Source: Vicinamibacterales bacterium (GTDB lineage: Bacteria; Acidobacteriota; Vicinamibacteria; Vicinamibacterales; 2-12-FULL-66-21). From it: 64,000 nucleotides of DNA. A model generated the notes under the pieces. That model did no database searches. It saw nothing but the letters and a program-made list of their open reading frames with translations, and was not told the DNA's origin. Made by a program: the position numbers and the translations under genes. Each line of letters opens with the position of its first letter. Position 1 is the stretch's first letter. This document shows positions 41,917 through 50,834 of the stretch, piece by piece. The stretch is from positions 1-64,000 of the forward strand of contig DASSPH010000040.1 in the NCBI GenBank assembly GCA_035699745.1. Direction: 5' to 3'.

Positions 41917-41944
41917 TTGGATTTACCGTCCGGTGTGGTAGAAT
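41917..41944 (+). promoter_or_regulatory. Sigma-70-like promoter TTGGAT-16-TAGAAT
   Basis: -35 TTGGAT (41917-41922), 16-bp spacer, -10 TAGAAT (41939-41944). A second TAGAAT lies at 41908-41913. The start codon of the downstream gene is about 44 nt further, so this transcript has a leader. Confidence 0.6.
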
Positions 41945-41987
41945 GATTGTGCGGTCGCGTTTCAGCGGCCGCGTTCAAACGTCAAAA

Positions 41988-42740
41988 ATGCTCCATTTTT
42001 TCCGTGCTGCCACACGTGTGGCTACGTTTCGCTTCGCGCTTGCCACGGCTGTTCTGGCGCTGCCGGGTTCCACCGCCGCCGGGCGAACGGTCGAGCCGTC
42101 GGCAGCAACCTCAGCCGCGGCGGCGCGGAAAGCCGTTACCACTGTGGCAGCGGAGTTCGACGCCGCCGCGTGGGCGCCGGCGCTCCGCGGCGGGATCGAT
42201 CCCGCGCTGTTCGCCCTGGCGATGGACGCCGCCGCGCAGGCCGTCTCCCGCGGTGACGCGGCCGAGCCACGCACGCTGACGGTGATCGACTTCTCGCGTC
42301 CCTCCACCGAGAAGCGGATGTGGGTCTACGACCTCCGATCGCGCGCGCTGTTGTTCCACGAGCTGGTGGCGCACGGGCGGGGCAGCGGCGCGAATCTCGC
42401 GACGGCGTTCTCGAACGTGCCGGAGAGCAACCAGTCGAGTCTCGGCCTCTTCCGGACGGCCGAAGCTTACATGGGCAAGCACGGTCTGTCGCTGCGCCTC
42501 GACGGGCTCGAGCGGGGGATCAACGATCGGGCACGGGAGCGGGCGATCGTGATTCACGGCGCCGACTACGTGAATCCCGCCACGGCGCACGCGCTGGGAC
42601 GTCTCGGCCGCAGTCTCGGCTGCCCTGCGGTCCGGCCCGAGATCGCGGCGTCGCTGATCAACGCGGTGAAGGGGGGCGGGCTGCTGTTCGCCTATTACCC
42701 GAATCGCTCCTGGCTGTCGTCCTCGACGTACCTCAACTAG
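41988..42740 (+). CDS. Exported L,D-transpeptidase-like (YkuD_2) protein
   Basis: 250 aa from ATG 41988. Hydrophobic N-terminal signal (TFRFALATAVLALPGSTAA). The C-terminal half has VIHGADYV (catalytic His region) and GRSLGCPAV (catalytic Cys), followed by LLFAYYPN, the pattern of the murein L,D-transpeptidase catalytic-domain family distinct from classical YkuD. The family cross-links or attaches peptidoglycan in the periplasm. The longer frame starting at 41874 is rejected because the promoter lies inside it. Confidence 0.82.
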   Translation: MLHFFRAATRVATFRFALATAVLALPGSTAAGRTVEPSAATSAAAARKAVTTVAAEFDAAAWAPALRGGIDPALFALAMDAAAQAVSRGDAAEPRTLTVIDFSRPSTEKRMWVYDLRSRALLFHELVAHGRGSGANLATAFSNVPESNQSSLGLFRTAEAYMGKHGLSLRLDGLERGINDRARERAIVIHGADYVNPATAHALGRLGRSLGCPAVRPEIAASLINAVKGGGLLFAYYPNRSWLSSSTYLN

Positions 42741-42751
42741 CCGAACTGCCT

Positions 42752-42757
42752 CATAAT
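42752..42757 (+). promoter_or_regulatory. Candidate -10 box CATAAT, leaderless arrangement
   Basis: CATAAT is followed by 7 nt and ATG 42765. The nearer ATG 42756 overlaps the box itself. Confidence 0.4.
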
Positions 42758-42764
42758 GCGCGCC

Positions 42765-43763
42765 ATGCCGGCGCGCGCGATCCTCGTGCTCTTCCTGCTG
42801 TCCCTGACGCAGGACGCGCCGCGCCCGGCTGCGGACATGCCCGCCGCCGATCTCTTCGACGCGTATCTCGCCGGGAAGCAGATCGACAGCGCCATCGCTC
42901 GCTTCGTCCAGACGAACGGCTTCGTCATGGATCTGCGATCCGCCGCGTACCCGTGGATCGACGCCGCGCCGCCGGAGGCCCGCAGGCGCCGCCTCGCGGT
43001 TGCGTCCGCCGCGCTCGAGGTCGCGGCTGCCGATCTGCGCGCCAGGGAAGCGCAGCGCGCGCTGCTTCCGTGGGCCGCGGCGCTGCTGACCGAGCATCCG
43101 CCGTCTGACGGCGAGCGCGCCTGGCACCGTGCGGCCAACGCCCTCGTGCAGCGCACCCGTGATGCCTTCCTCGTCAATCTTCCCGTTCAGAGCCTCGCGC
43201 GGTTCCCTGACGACGACCGGCTGCTGCTGGCGCGGCTGCTCGCGCGCGAACAGGAGAGCTGGAACGTCGTGAAGATGCAGGCCCGGGCGGGCGACCCCGG
43301 CGCCGCGATGCTGCAGTCGCTGGCGAAGGACTTCGAGGGCTTGACGTCGCGCCGCGTCGTGGAGGCCGAGGCGCGCCTCCGCGTCGGGCTCACCTATCTG
43401 CGGCTCGGGCGGCACGCCGACGCGTGGACCCAGTTGGCGCGCGTCGAGCCGTTGACCGGCGATCGGTTCCTGCTGTATCTCTCGCGCTACTTCAGCGGCC
43501 GCGCGCGGCTCGGCATGGCGGACGTGCCCGGCGCCGCGGCGGCGTTCGCGTCCGCGCTCGAGCTGTTCCCGCGGGCGCAGTCGGCCTCGTTCGCCCTGGC
43601 CGGGATCCTGTTCCGCGGACCGGACCGTGCGCGCGCGCCAGGGGTTGTCGAGGCGGCGGTCGCGGGGACGGACGCCGCCCCGGATCCGTGGCGAACGTAT
43701 CAGGACGGGGACTATCGCTTCTGGCCCGAGCTGGTGGCGCAGCTCCGGACGCAGCTTCGATGA
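42765..43763 (+). CDS. Secreted TPR-like protein
   Basis: 332 aa from ATG 42765 (supported by the CATAAT box); ATG 42756 is an alternative. Short signal peptide (ARAILVLFLLSLTQDAPR). Helical repeats near the C-terminus (GLTYLRLGRHADAWTQLARV and ARLGMADVPGAAAAFASALE) look like two or three degenerate TPR units. The stop overlaps the start of the VWA gene (ATGA), so the two are coupled. TPR plus VWA pairs often form surface or periplasmic complexes; the partner is unknown. Confidence 0.65.
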   Translation: MPARAILVLFLLSLTQDAPRPAADMPAADLFDAYLAGKQIDSAIARFVQTNGFVMDLRSAAYPWIDAAPPEARRRRLAVASAALEVAAADLRAREAQRALLPWAAALLTEHPPSDGERAWHRAANALVQRTRDAFLVNLPVQSLARFPDDDRLLLARLLAREQESWNVVKMQARAGDPGAAMLQSLAKDFEGLTSRRVVEAEARLRVGLTYLRLGRHADAWTQLARVEPLTGDRFLLYLSRYFSGRARLGMADVPGAAAAFASALELFPRAQSASFALAGILFRGPDRARAPGVVEAAVAGTDAAPDPWRTYQDGDYRFWPELVAQLRTQLR

Positions 43764-44650
43764 CGCCGCGGCCGACGCTCGCCTGCGGTGTGCTGTTCGC
43801 GGCCGTGGTGTCGGTCGCAGCGAGCCAGGTGCCGTTCCGGTCGGAGCGGACCGTGGTATCGGTCGTCGTCTCGGTGCGGTCCGGCAACGCCCCGGTCACC
43901 GCCTTGACGGCAGCGGATTTCCGGCTGACCGACAATGGCCACGGGCAGAGGATCGACGCAGTCTCGATGGAGAAGCTGCCGATCGATCTCACGCTGGCGA
44001 TCGACACCAGCGGCAGCACCGCAACCGGCGTCGGCCGGCTGGTTGCCGAGGCGGCGTCGCTCGCGCGCCGGCTTCGTGCGAGCGACCGGTTCCGGCTGTT
44101 GTCCATCGACACGATGGTGCACGAAGTCCTCCCGTTGCGGAGCGCGGCGGAGCAGATCTGGCCGGCGCGGATTCCGTTCAATGGCGCGAGCGCGGTGCAC
44201 GACGCGCTGTTCGCCGGGCTGGTGACTCCGGTGGACGCCGATCGCCGGCATCTGTTCATCGCGCTGACCGACGGCGTCGATACCATCAGCGCGCTCGACG
44301 CCGGTGCGGTTCGCGACGCCGCCGAACGCTCCGACGTCCTGCTCCACATCGTCACGGTGACGTTCGCGGCGGCGCCGCCGCCGGTGCCGCCGAACTGGCT
44401 GCCCCGGCGCGACGCCGATCTGGAAGTGCTGCGCGAGGCGGCACGGCGCACGGGAGGCGACATGCACGCGGGCGGTCAGCTCGGGCCCGATTCGCTGCGC
44501 GCGGTCACCGCGGCGCTGGAGGATTTTCGATCCAGCTACGTGCTGCGCTATTCCCCCACGGATGCGGCCCCCGGCTGGCACGCGCTGGAGGTCCGCCTGA
44601 ACCGCCGCGAACCATGGACCGTGAGAGCCCGTCGCGGGTACTTCCGCTGA
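43760..44650 (+). CDS. Secreted VWFA-related Acidobacterial domain protein
   Basis: 296 aa. Signal peptide (TLACGVLFAAVVSVAA). A short beta segment (VVVSVRSGNAPVTALTAADF) precedes the A-domain. The MIDAS is complete: LAIDTSGST (DxSxS), the Thr in the second loop and FIALTDGVDT for the Asp. It can therefore bind a divalent cation and a ligand, unlike the copy at 1072. It ends SYVLRYSP...RRGYFR, the family's usual C-terminus. Co-translated with the TPR-like gene. Confidence 0.86.
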   Translation: MTPRPTLACGVLFAAVVSVAASQVPFRSERTVVSVVVSVRSGNAPVTALTAADFRLTDNGHGQRIDAVSMEKLPIDLTLAIDTSGSTATGVGRLVAEAASLARRLRASDRFRLLSIDTMVHEVLPLRSAAEQIWPARIPFNGASAVHDALFAGLVTPVDADRRHLFIALTDGVDTISALDAGAVRDAAERSDVLLHIVTVTFAAAPPPVPPNWLPRRDADLEVLREAARRTGGDMHAGGQLGPDSLRAVTAALEDFRSSYVLRYSPTDAAPGWHALEVRLNRREPWTVRARRGYFR

Positions 44651-44704
44651 ACGCGGAGCGCGGTCAGCGGAGAGCGGCAAGCGGTGGAGATGAGCGGGAG
44701 ATCC

Positions 44705-45937
44705 ATGAATCGACGTGAGTTGCTGCAGTCGGTCGCCGGCGTCCTCGCGGTTCCGACCGTGTCGGGCACGGCCGTCACTCAGAGCCTGAGCGCGCCGGCG
44801 GACGACCGTGCGATCTGGGTCGGGCTGCTCCGGCGTCTCGCCGATCCGGTGCTGAGGCATCTCGCCGCGGGAACGCTCAAGGCGCGGATGCCCGTGGAGC
44901 AGGCGGCGGGGGGGAATCGGGCGGACGTCACGCATCTCGAAGCGCTCGGGCGTCTCGTCGCCGGCGTCGCCCCGTGGCTCGAGCTGGCCGCGGATTCGTC
45001 CGAGGAGGGGCGGGCGCGCGGCGCGACGGCGGAGCTCGCGCGTGCCGCCATCGATCGGGCGGTCGATCCGGCCTCGCCCGATTTCCTGAACTTCACGCGC
45101 GGCGGCCAGCCGCTGGTCGACGCGGCCTTCCTCGCGCACGGACTGCTGCGCGCGCGGCGGACGCTGGTCGAGCCGCTCGACGCGCGGGCCGCACGGAATC
45201 TCCTCGCGGCGCTCGAGTCGACGCGCGTCATCACGCCCGGCTACAACAACTGGCTGCTGTTCTCGGCGATGGTCGAGGCCGGCGTGTCGGCGCTCGGCGG
45301 CCGTGCCGATTTGATGCGCGTGGACTACGCCGTCCGGCAGCACGAGGCCTGGTACAAAGGCGACGGCGCCTATGGCGACGGTCCCGCGTTTCACTGGGAC
45401 TACTACAACAGCTTCGTGATCCAGCCGATGCTGCTCGACGTGCTCGAGGTGTTCCGCGAACGCCAGCCCGCCTGGAAGACGCTATCCGCGCGGGTGGAGG
45501 AGCGGGCGCGGCGGTACGCCGCGGTGCAGGAGCGGTTGATCGGCCCCGATGGGAGCTTTCCGCCGCTCGGCCGATCGCTGGCCTACCGCTGCGGCGCGTT
45601 CCAGTTGCTCGCCCAGATCGCGCTGCGCCGCGCCCTGCCCGAGAACGTGTCGCCGGCCCAGGTGCGCGGCGCGCTGACCGCCGTGATCCGCCGTACACTC
45701 GAGGCGCCGGGCACCTTCGATACGGACGGATGGCTGCGGATCGGGTTCTGCGGTCATCAGCCGGGCGTCGGCGAGTCGTACATTTCCACCGGCTCTCTCT
45801 ACCTGTGCGCGACCGCGTTTCTGCCGCTCGGCCTTCCGGCGGCGGATGCGTTCTGGGCGGCCGCGCCGGAGCCGTGGACCGCACGGCGCGCCTGGTCGGG
45901 TCAGCCGTTCGCGATCGACAAGGCGATTTCGGTGTAG
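44705..45937 (+). CDS. DUF2264-type (alpha/alpha-barrel) polysaccharide-active protein
   Basis: 410 aa from ATG 44705, with GGGAG 4-5 nt upstream. N-terminus MNRRELLQSVAGVLAVPTVSG is a Tat-like signal. The body has the conserved GDGPAFHWDYYNSFVIQPM block and SFPPLGRSLAYRCGAFQL typical of DUF2264 proteins, which share a fold with heparinase/pectate-lyase-like toroid enzymes. The substrate is not known. A sulfatase follows 10 bp later, which suggests joint action on a sulfated polysaccharide. Confidence 0.84.
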   Translation: MNRRELLQSVAGVLAVPTVSGTAVTQSLSAPADDRAIWVGLLRRLADPVLRHLAAGTLKARMPVEQAAGGNRADVTHLEALGRLVAGVAPWLELAADSSEEGRARGATAELARAAIDRAVDPASPDFLNFTRGGQPLVDAAFLAHGLLRARRTLVEPLDARAARNLLAALESTRVITPGYNNWLLFSAMVEAGVSALGGRADLMRVDYAVRQHEAWYKGDGAYGDGPAFHWDYYNSFVIQPMLLDVLEVFRERQPAWKTLSARVEERARRYAAVQERLIGPDGSFPPLGRSLAYRCGAFQLLAQIALRRALPENVSPAQVRGALTAVIRRTLEAPGTFDTDGWLRIGFCGHQPGVGESYISTGSLYLCATAFLPLGLPAADAFWAAAPEPWTARRAWSGQPFAIDKAISV

Positions 45938-45947
45938 GAGTTCAGAG

Positions 45948-47366
45948 ATGCCGAGTTTCATCCGCACCCTGCCATTCGCCGCCGCGGGCGCCGCGGCGGT
46001 GTCCTGGGCCGCGATTGCCGCGGTGCCGCAGCCGCCGCCGTCGCGGCCGAACATCGTCCTCATCCAGGCCGACGATCTCGGCTACGGCGATCTGAGCGCT
46101 TACGGGCAGGCGCGGTTCCGCACTCCGTCGCTGGATCGCCTGGCGGCCGGCGGCATCCGCTTCACGCAGTACTACGCCGGCAGCACCGTGTGTGCGCCTT
46201 CGCGCGCCGCGCTCATGACCGGCCTGCACACCGGCCACGCGTGGATTCGCGGCAACGGCGAGATCCCGCTGCGTGACGAGGACGTCACCATCGCGATGGC
46301 GTTGAAGGACGTTGGCTATCGCACCGCCGTCATCGGCAAGTGGGGGCTCGGCCGTCCCGGCACCCCGGGACAGCCGGATCGGAAGGGTTTCGAGTACTCG
46401 TTCGGATTCCTCGATCACCGCCACGCGCACCGCCAGTACACCGATCACCTGTTTCGCAACAGCGAGCCGGTGGCGACGGACCTCGAGAAGGACTACGTGA
46501 ACGACCTCTTCACGCGCGAGGCGGCGGCGTTCATCGAGCGCGCCGATCCGCGGCCGTTCTTCCTCTATCTCAATTACACCGTGCCGCACGCGGAGCTGCG
46601 CGTGCCGGAAGATTCGCTCGAAGCGCTGCGCGGCCGGTTTCCGGAAACGCCGTTCGCCAATGCCGCCGCAGACGGCCGCCCGACCGGCCCGGACGGCCCG
46701 TCCCTCGGATACCGATCCCAGCCGGCGCCGAAGGCGGCGTTTGCCGCGATGATCGTCCGCATGGATCGCGACATCGGGCGGCTGCACGATCTGCTGCGCT
46801 CGCGCGGTCTCGATCGCCGCACGCTGCTGATGTTCGTCAGCGACAACGGTCCGCACCAGGAAGGGGGCGCCGCGCCGGCCTTCTTCAAGAGCTCGGGCGG
46901 TCTGCGCGGGATCAAACGCGATCTCTACGAAGGCGGGATCCGCGTGCCGATGATCGCGAGCTGGCCCGGCACCATCCCGGCGGGGCGCGTCAGCGCGCAT
47001 CCGTGGACGCACTGGGACATGTTTCCGACGCTCGCCGAGATCGCCTCGGCGAAGGTGCCGGCCGGGATCGACGGTCTCTCGATGGCGCGCGCGCTCCGCG
47101 GCGAACGCCAGCGCCAGCACGAGTTCCTCTACTGGGAGTTCCACGAGCGCGGCTTCCAGCAGGCGGTGCGGATGGGACGATGGAAGGCGGTGCGGCTGGC
47201 GAAGGATCAGGCGCTCGAGCTGTACGATCTCGAGCACGATCCCGCGGAATCGAGCAACGTCGCCGCGGCCAATCCCGCCGTGGTGCAGAAGATCGAAGCG
47301 TACCTCCGCACCGCGCGCACCGACAGCGAGCGGTGGCCCGTCAAGGCGAACGACCGGCGGGAGTGA
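45948..47366 (+). CDS. Secreted sulfatase (formylglycine type)
   Basis: 472 aa, ATG 45948 with AGGAG 7 nt upstream. Signal peptide then PNIVLIQADDLGYGD, with the metal-binding Asp pair. The maturation site CAPSRAALMTG (Cys-x-Pro-x-Arg) is converted to formylglycine by a separate enzyme. GKWGLG, a late SDNGPH block (metal site) and a WEFHERGFQQAVR segment follow. The family removes sulfate esters from sugars or phenols. It lies 10 bp after the DUF2264 gene. A formylglycine-generating enzyme is not in the window. Confidence 0.92.
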   Translation: MPSFIRTLPFAAAGAAAVSWAAIAAVPQPPPSRPNIVLIQADDLGYGDLSAYGQARFRTPSLDRLAAGGIRFTQYYAGSTVCAPSRAALMTGLHTGHAWIRGNGEIPLRDEDVTIAMALKDVGYRTAVIGKWGLGRPGTPGQPDRKGFEYSFGFLDHRHAHRQYTDHLFRNSEPVATDLEKDYVNDLFTREAAAFIERADPRPFFLYLNYTVPHAELRVPEDSLEALRGRFPETPFANAAADGRPTGPDGPSLGYRSQPAPKAAFAAMIVRMDRDIGRLHDLLRSRGLDRRTLLMFVSDNGPHQEGGAAPAFFKSSGGLRGIKRDLYEGGIRVPMIASWPGTIPAGRVSAHPWTHWDMFPTLAEIASAKVPAGIDGLSMARALRGERQRQHEFLYWEFHERGFQQAVRMGRWKAVRLAKDQALELYDLEHDPAESSNVAAANPAVVQKIEAYLRTARTDSERWPVKANDRRE

Positions 47367-47504
47367 CAACGAACGTCACCCGCCGAATTCTGTCAGTCGC
47401 CGCGCCGATCGTGCGCTGCACATAAGTGCTTGCAGGTGCAGCGATTGACGCCCTGACGCCGCCGCGCGCCGCCGTGGCACCGGCGTTGCTCTGTCGTCCA
47501 GCTC

Positions 47505-48020
47505 ATGAAACGCCACGCGGACGGCTTCACGCTCATCGAGCTGCTGATCGTCGTCGCCATCATCGGCATCATTGCGGCGATCGCCATTCCCGGCCTGGTC
47601 CGCGCCCGTATCTCCGGCAACGAAGCGTGGGCGATCGGCTCGCTCCGCGCCATCGGCAGCGCGCAAGGGACGTTCGCCGCCAGCTGCGCGAGCGGCCGCT
47701 ACGCCCAGGGGCTGGATACGCTCGGGAGCGGCCCGTCGGGCGGCGCGCCGTTCCTCAGCCCGGATCTCGCGCAGGCGCCGAGCGTCAGCAAGAGCGGCTA
47801 CACGGTGTCGATGACCGGCACCGCGGTCAGCGGGTTCACCGCGTGCAACGGCGCGGCGAATCTGGCGTCGGGCTTCCACGCCTGGGCCGATCCGATCGCG
47901 GTCAGCACCGGCACGCGATACTTCATGCTCAACACGACCGGCAGCGTGTGGCAGGCGACCAGCACGATGTCCGGCGCGAGCGATTCGGCCGCGCCGTCTG
48001 GGGCGGTCACGATCCAGTAG
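47505..48020 (+). CDS. Type IV pilin-like prepilin (major-pilin class)
   Basis: 171 aa. Short leader MKRHADG, then FTLIELLIVVAIIGIIAAIA, with the Glu5 and cleavage Gly-Phe of class IVa prepilins. The mature globular part includes two Cys (SCASG and ACNGA) that may form a disulfide. No assembly genes are adjacent. The stop codon (TAG 48018-48020) lies inside the repeat array that follows. The 138-bp gap upstream to the sulfatase holds no further gene. Confidence 0.9.
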   Translation: MKRHADGFTLIELLIVVAIIGIIAAIAIPGLVRARISGNEAWAIGSLRAIGSAQGTFAASCASGRYAQGLDTLGSGPSGGAPFLSPDLAQAPSVSKSGYTVSMTGTAVSGFTACNGAANLASGFHAWADPIAVSTGTRYFMLNTTGSVWQATSTMSGASDSAAPSGAVTIQ

Positions 48021-48290
48021 CCGGTTGCCAGTAGCCGGTTGCCAGTTGCCGGTTGCCAGTTGCCGGTTGCCAGTTGCCGGTTGCCGGTTGCCGGTTGCCG
48101 GTTGCCGGTTGCCAGTTGCCGGTTGCCAGTTGCCGGTTGCCGGTTGCCGGTTGCCGGTTGCCAGTTGCCGGTTGCCAGTTGCCGGTTGCCGGTTGCCGGT
48201 TGCCAGTTGCCGGTTGCCAGTTGCCAGTTGCCAGTTGCCGGTTGCCGGTTGCCGGTTGCCGGTTGCCAGCTTCCAGCTTCCGGCTCCTCG
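48014..48290. repeat. GGTTGCC/AGTTGCC heptamer array
   Basis: About 37 heptamers (GGTTGCC or AGTTGCC in irregular order, with a few GTAGCC-like units at the left) separate the convergent pilin and permease genes. The left end includes the pilin stop codon. Read as protein it gives LPVAGCQ and LPVASCR in all three frames, since 7 is not a multiple of 3. Confidence 0.95.
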
Positions 48291-48294
48291 CTCC

Positions 48295-50739
48295 CTATTC
48301 CCGCCGCAGCGCCGCGAGGGGGTTGAGCCGTGCGGCGCGGCGCGCGGGCAGCCAGCACGCGGCGACGGCGACGGCCATCAGGCCGAGTGGTACCAGCACG
48401 AACGTCGGCGGATCGAGCGGGCTCACCTGAAACAGCACGCCGCGGATCACTCGCACCAGCCCCAGCGACAGGGCCACTCCGGCGGCGATTCCGATCGTCG
48501 TCAGCCACAGGCCGCGTGCCATGACCAGGCGCAGGAGATCGTGCGGCTGTGCGCCGAGCGCGCTGCGCACGCCGATTTCGCGCGTCCGTTGTGTCACCGC
48601 ATACGAGAGGATTCCGTAGAGCCCGATCGCGACCAGCGTCAGCGCGAGCAGGCCGAGCATGCCGAGCAGCGCCGCGGAGAGCCGCTCGGCATACAGCGAC
48701 CCGTTGCGCTGCGCGTCGAGCGTCTGCAGGTTCGACACGGCCAGACCCGGATCGAGGTTCTGAATTTCCGCGCGCACCGCGCCAAGCACGCCGCGTGGAT
48801 CGGCAGCGGAGCGGACGTGAATCGTCACGTTCGATGAATACAACTGCGACAACGGCAGGAAGATCGTCGGCCGTGGTTCTTCGGTGATCTTCCTGGCCCG
48901 GGTATCGCGCACCACGCCGACGATCTCCACGACACGGCGGCCGCGATCGAGCCGCTTGCCGACGGCGTTCTGGCCGGGCCAGAACCGCCGGACCAGCGCT
49001 TCGTTGACGATGGCGACCGGCGCCGCGTCGAGGCGGTCGGCCTCGGTGAACTCGCGGCCTGCGGCAAGCGGCGTTCCGAGCGTGCGGAAGTACCCCGGAC
49101 TGACCGTGTTGAAGTCGAACGCCAGCCGCTCGCCGGCCGCCGGCCGATAGCCCTCGGGGCGCGCGCCGCTCACCCAGAGGCTGTCGCTGAACGCCACGAT
49201 CGTGCCGAACGCGACGCTCTCCACCCCCGGCTGCGCGGCGACCTGGTTGTGCAGCGCCGCGATGAACTGCCGTCCGCGGTCGACGTCGTAGTGGTTCATG
49301 TTGAGATCGAACGACGCGGTCATGACCTTCGTCGTGTCGATGCCGCTGTCGACCGCCTGGATCGCGCGCAGGCTCTTGATGCAGAGCAGCGCCCCGACGA
49401 GGACGACGATCGACAGCGCCGTCTGCACGACGATGAGCAGACTGCCGGCCCGCCAGGTGCCGCGGCTCGGCGCGGACACATCTACCTTCAGCGCCGGCAG
49501 GACATCGGCGGCGAGCGCCTGGCGCGCGGGCGCGAGGCCGAACACGATGCCGGTCAGCAGCGCCAGAGTCGCCGCAAACGCCAGCGCCCGCGCATCGATC
49601 GCGGCGTCGAGCGAGTGCGGGATGTAGGTGACCTGCTGCTGGAATCCGACGAGCACCTCCGCGATCTTCGACGCGACGACGATTGCGGCGGCGCCGCCGA
49701 TCGATGCGAGCAGCACGCCCTCGGTGAGTAATTGCCGGACGATGCGGCCGCGGCCGGCGCCGGCGGCCAGACGGATGCCCATCTCCTTGCGGCGGACGAC
49801 GGCGCGGGCGAGCAGCAGGCTGGCAATGTTCGCGCAAGCGATGAGCAGCACGAGCCCGACCGCGGCCATCACCATCTTCAGCGGCAGCTCGAGGCCGTCG
49901 ACGTCGTCGGTGTCGCCGCGGCTGCCGTCACGCAGCCGCACGGCCGGCAGCGGCCCCAGGTTGAAGCTGTCCTTCTTCGGATTGCCGGCGGCCTTGCGGC
50001 CGAAGCCGAATTCCTCGAATGCCGGATCCAGCGCCGCCTGCGCCTGTGCCATCGTCGCGCCCGGCGCGAGGCGTGCGATGACGTGCAGCCATCCCCAGTT
50101 CGTCGCCGTCAGCGCGTCTTCGCTATGGGGCTCGATGGCGGGCGCCATCATGCGCGGAATGTAGACGTCGACGCTGATGCCGCGCGTCGTGCCGAAGAAG
50201 CCGGACGGCAGCACGCCGGCCACCGTGAGGGTGCGGGCATTGACCGTGATCCTGCGGCCGATGACCCCGGGATCGGCGGCGAATGCGCGGCGCCACAGAC
50301 CGTGGCTGATCACGGCCACGGCATGCGTCCCGCCTGCACGATCCTCGTCGGCGCCGAACAGCCGCCCGACCGCCGCGGTGATGCCGACCGTTCGAAAGTA
50401 GTTGCCGGAGACGATGGCGCCGGTGACGCGTTCGCCGTGCGTGCCGCCGCTGAGCGTCAACGGACGCTCCGCGTGCGCCGCCAGGGACGCGAGCGCCGGC
50501 GCGCGATCGCGCAGCGCCTCGTACACGGGATTGGAGACGATCAGCGGCGAGTCGTTCGCATCGAAGGCGACCAGCCGTTCGGGGGCCTCGACCGGCAGCG
50601 GCCGCACGATCACTTTGTCGAGCAGCGAGAAGATCGCGGTGTTGGCGCCGATGCCGAGGGCGAGGGTGACGATCGCCACGATCGAGAATCCCGGCTGCCG
50701 CAGCAGCATCCGCACCGCGTATCGCAGGTCCTGATGCAC
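48295..50739 (-). CDS. ADOP-type ABC transporter permease (FtsX-like, duplicated)
   Basis: 814 aa from GTG 50739 (GGGAGG 5 nt upstream). N-terminal [19 protein letters not shown] is the family hallmark, followed by the helix [19 protein letters not shown]. Two MacB-PCD/FtsX units, each with a large extracytoplasmic domain and three following helices, form a duplicated permease (eight helices in all). LRYAVRMLL and the second-half [17 protein letters not shown] match Acidobacterial duplicated orphan permeases. No ATPase gene is adjacent, which is normal for this family. Exported substrate unknown. Confidence 0.93.
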   Translation of the reverse strand: MHQDLRYAVRMLLRQPGFSIVAIVTLALGIGANTAIFSLLDKVIVRPLPVEAPERLVAFDANDSPLIVSNPVYEALRDRAPALASLAAHAERPLTLSGGTHGERVTGAIVSGNYFRTVGITAAVGRLFGADEDRAGGTHAVAVISHGLWRRAFAADPGVIGRRITVNARTLTVAGVLPSGFFGTTRGISVDVYIPRMMAPAIEPHSEDALTATNWGWLHVIARLAPGATMAQAQAALDPAFEEFGFGRKAAGNPKKDSFNLGPLPAVRLRDGSRGDTDDVDGLELPLKMVMAAVGLVLLIACANIASLLLARAVVRRKEMGIRLAAGAGRGRIVRQLLTEGVLLASIGGAAAIVVASKIAEVLVGFQQQVTYIPHSLDAAIDARALAFAATLALLTGIVFGLAPARQALAADVLPALKVDVSAPSRGTWRAGSLLIVVQTALSIVVLVGALLCIKSLRAIQAVDSGIDTTKVMTASFDLNMNHYDVDRGRQFIAALHNQVAAQPGVESVAFGTIVAFSDSLWVSGARPEGYRPAAGERLAFDFNTVSPGYFRTLGTPLAAGREFTEADRLDAAPVAIVNEALVRRFWPGQNAVGKRLDRGRRVVEIVGVVRDTRARKITEEPRPTIFLPLSQLYSSNVTIHVRSAADPRGVLGAVRAEIQNLDPGLAVSNLQTLDAQRNGSLYAERLSAALLGMLGLLALTLVAIGLYGILSYAVTQRTREIGVRSALGAQPHDLLRLVMARGLWLTTIGIAAGVALSLGLVRVIRGVLFQVSPLDPPTFVLVPLGLMAVAVAACWLPARRAARLNPLAALRRE

Positions 50740-50821
50740 GTCTGCCTCCCCATCGTCGTCTTCGTCCCACGGCGGCTTCGATCCGCGGCGACATAGTACC
50801 GCCGCGGGACGGCAAGCGGTG

Positions 50822-50827
50822 TAGGAT
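50822..50827 (+). promoter_or_regulatory. Candidate -10 box TAGGAT, leaderless arrangement
   Basis: TAGGAT ends 7 nt before ATG 50835; no Shine-Dalgarno sequence is visible. Confidence 0.45.
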
Positions 50828-50834
50828 TTCGCCG

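Noticed and set aside
41874-41987. Longer start for the L,D-transpeptidase-like protein
   Set aside because: The -35/-10 pair lies inside this extension, and the hydrophobic signal begins at ATG 41988.
48025-48837. A 270-codon frame with LPVAGCQ repeats
   Set aside because: It is a translation of the intergenic heptamer array, open in all frames by construction, running on into antisense of the permease gene.
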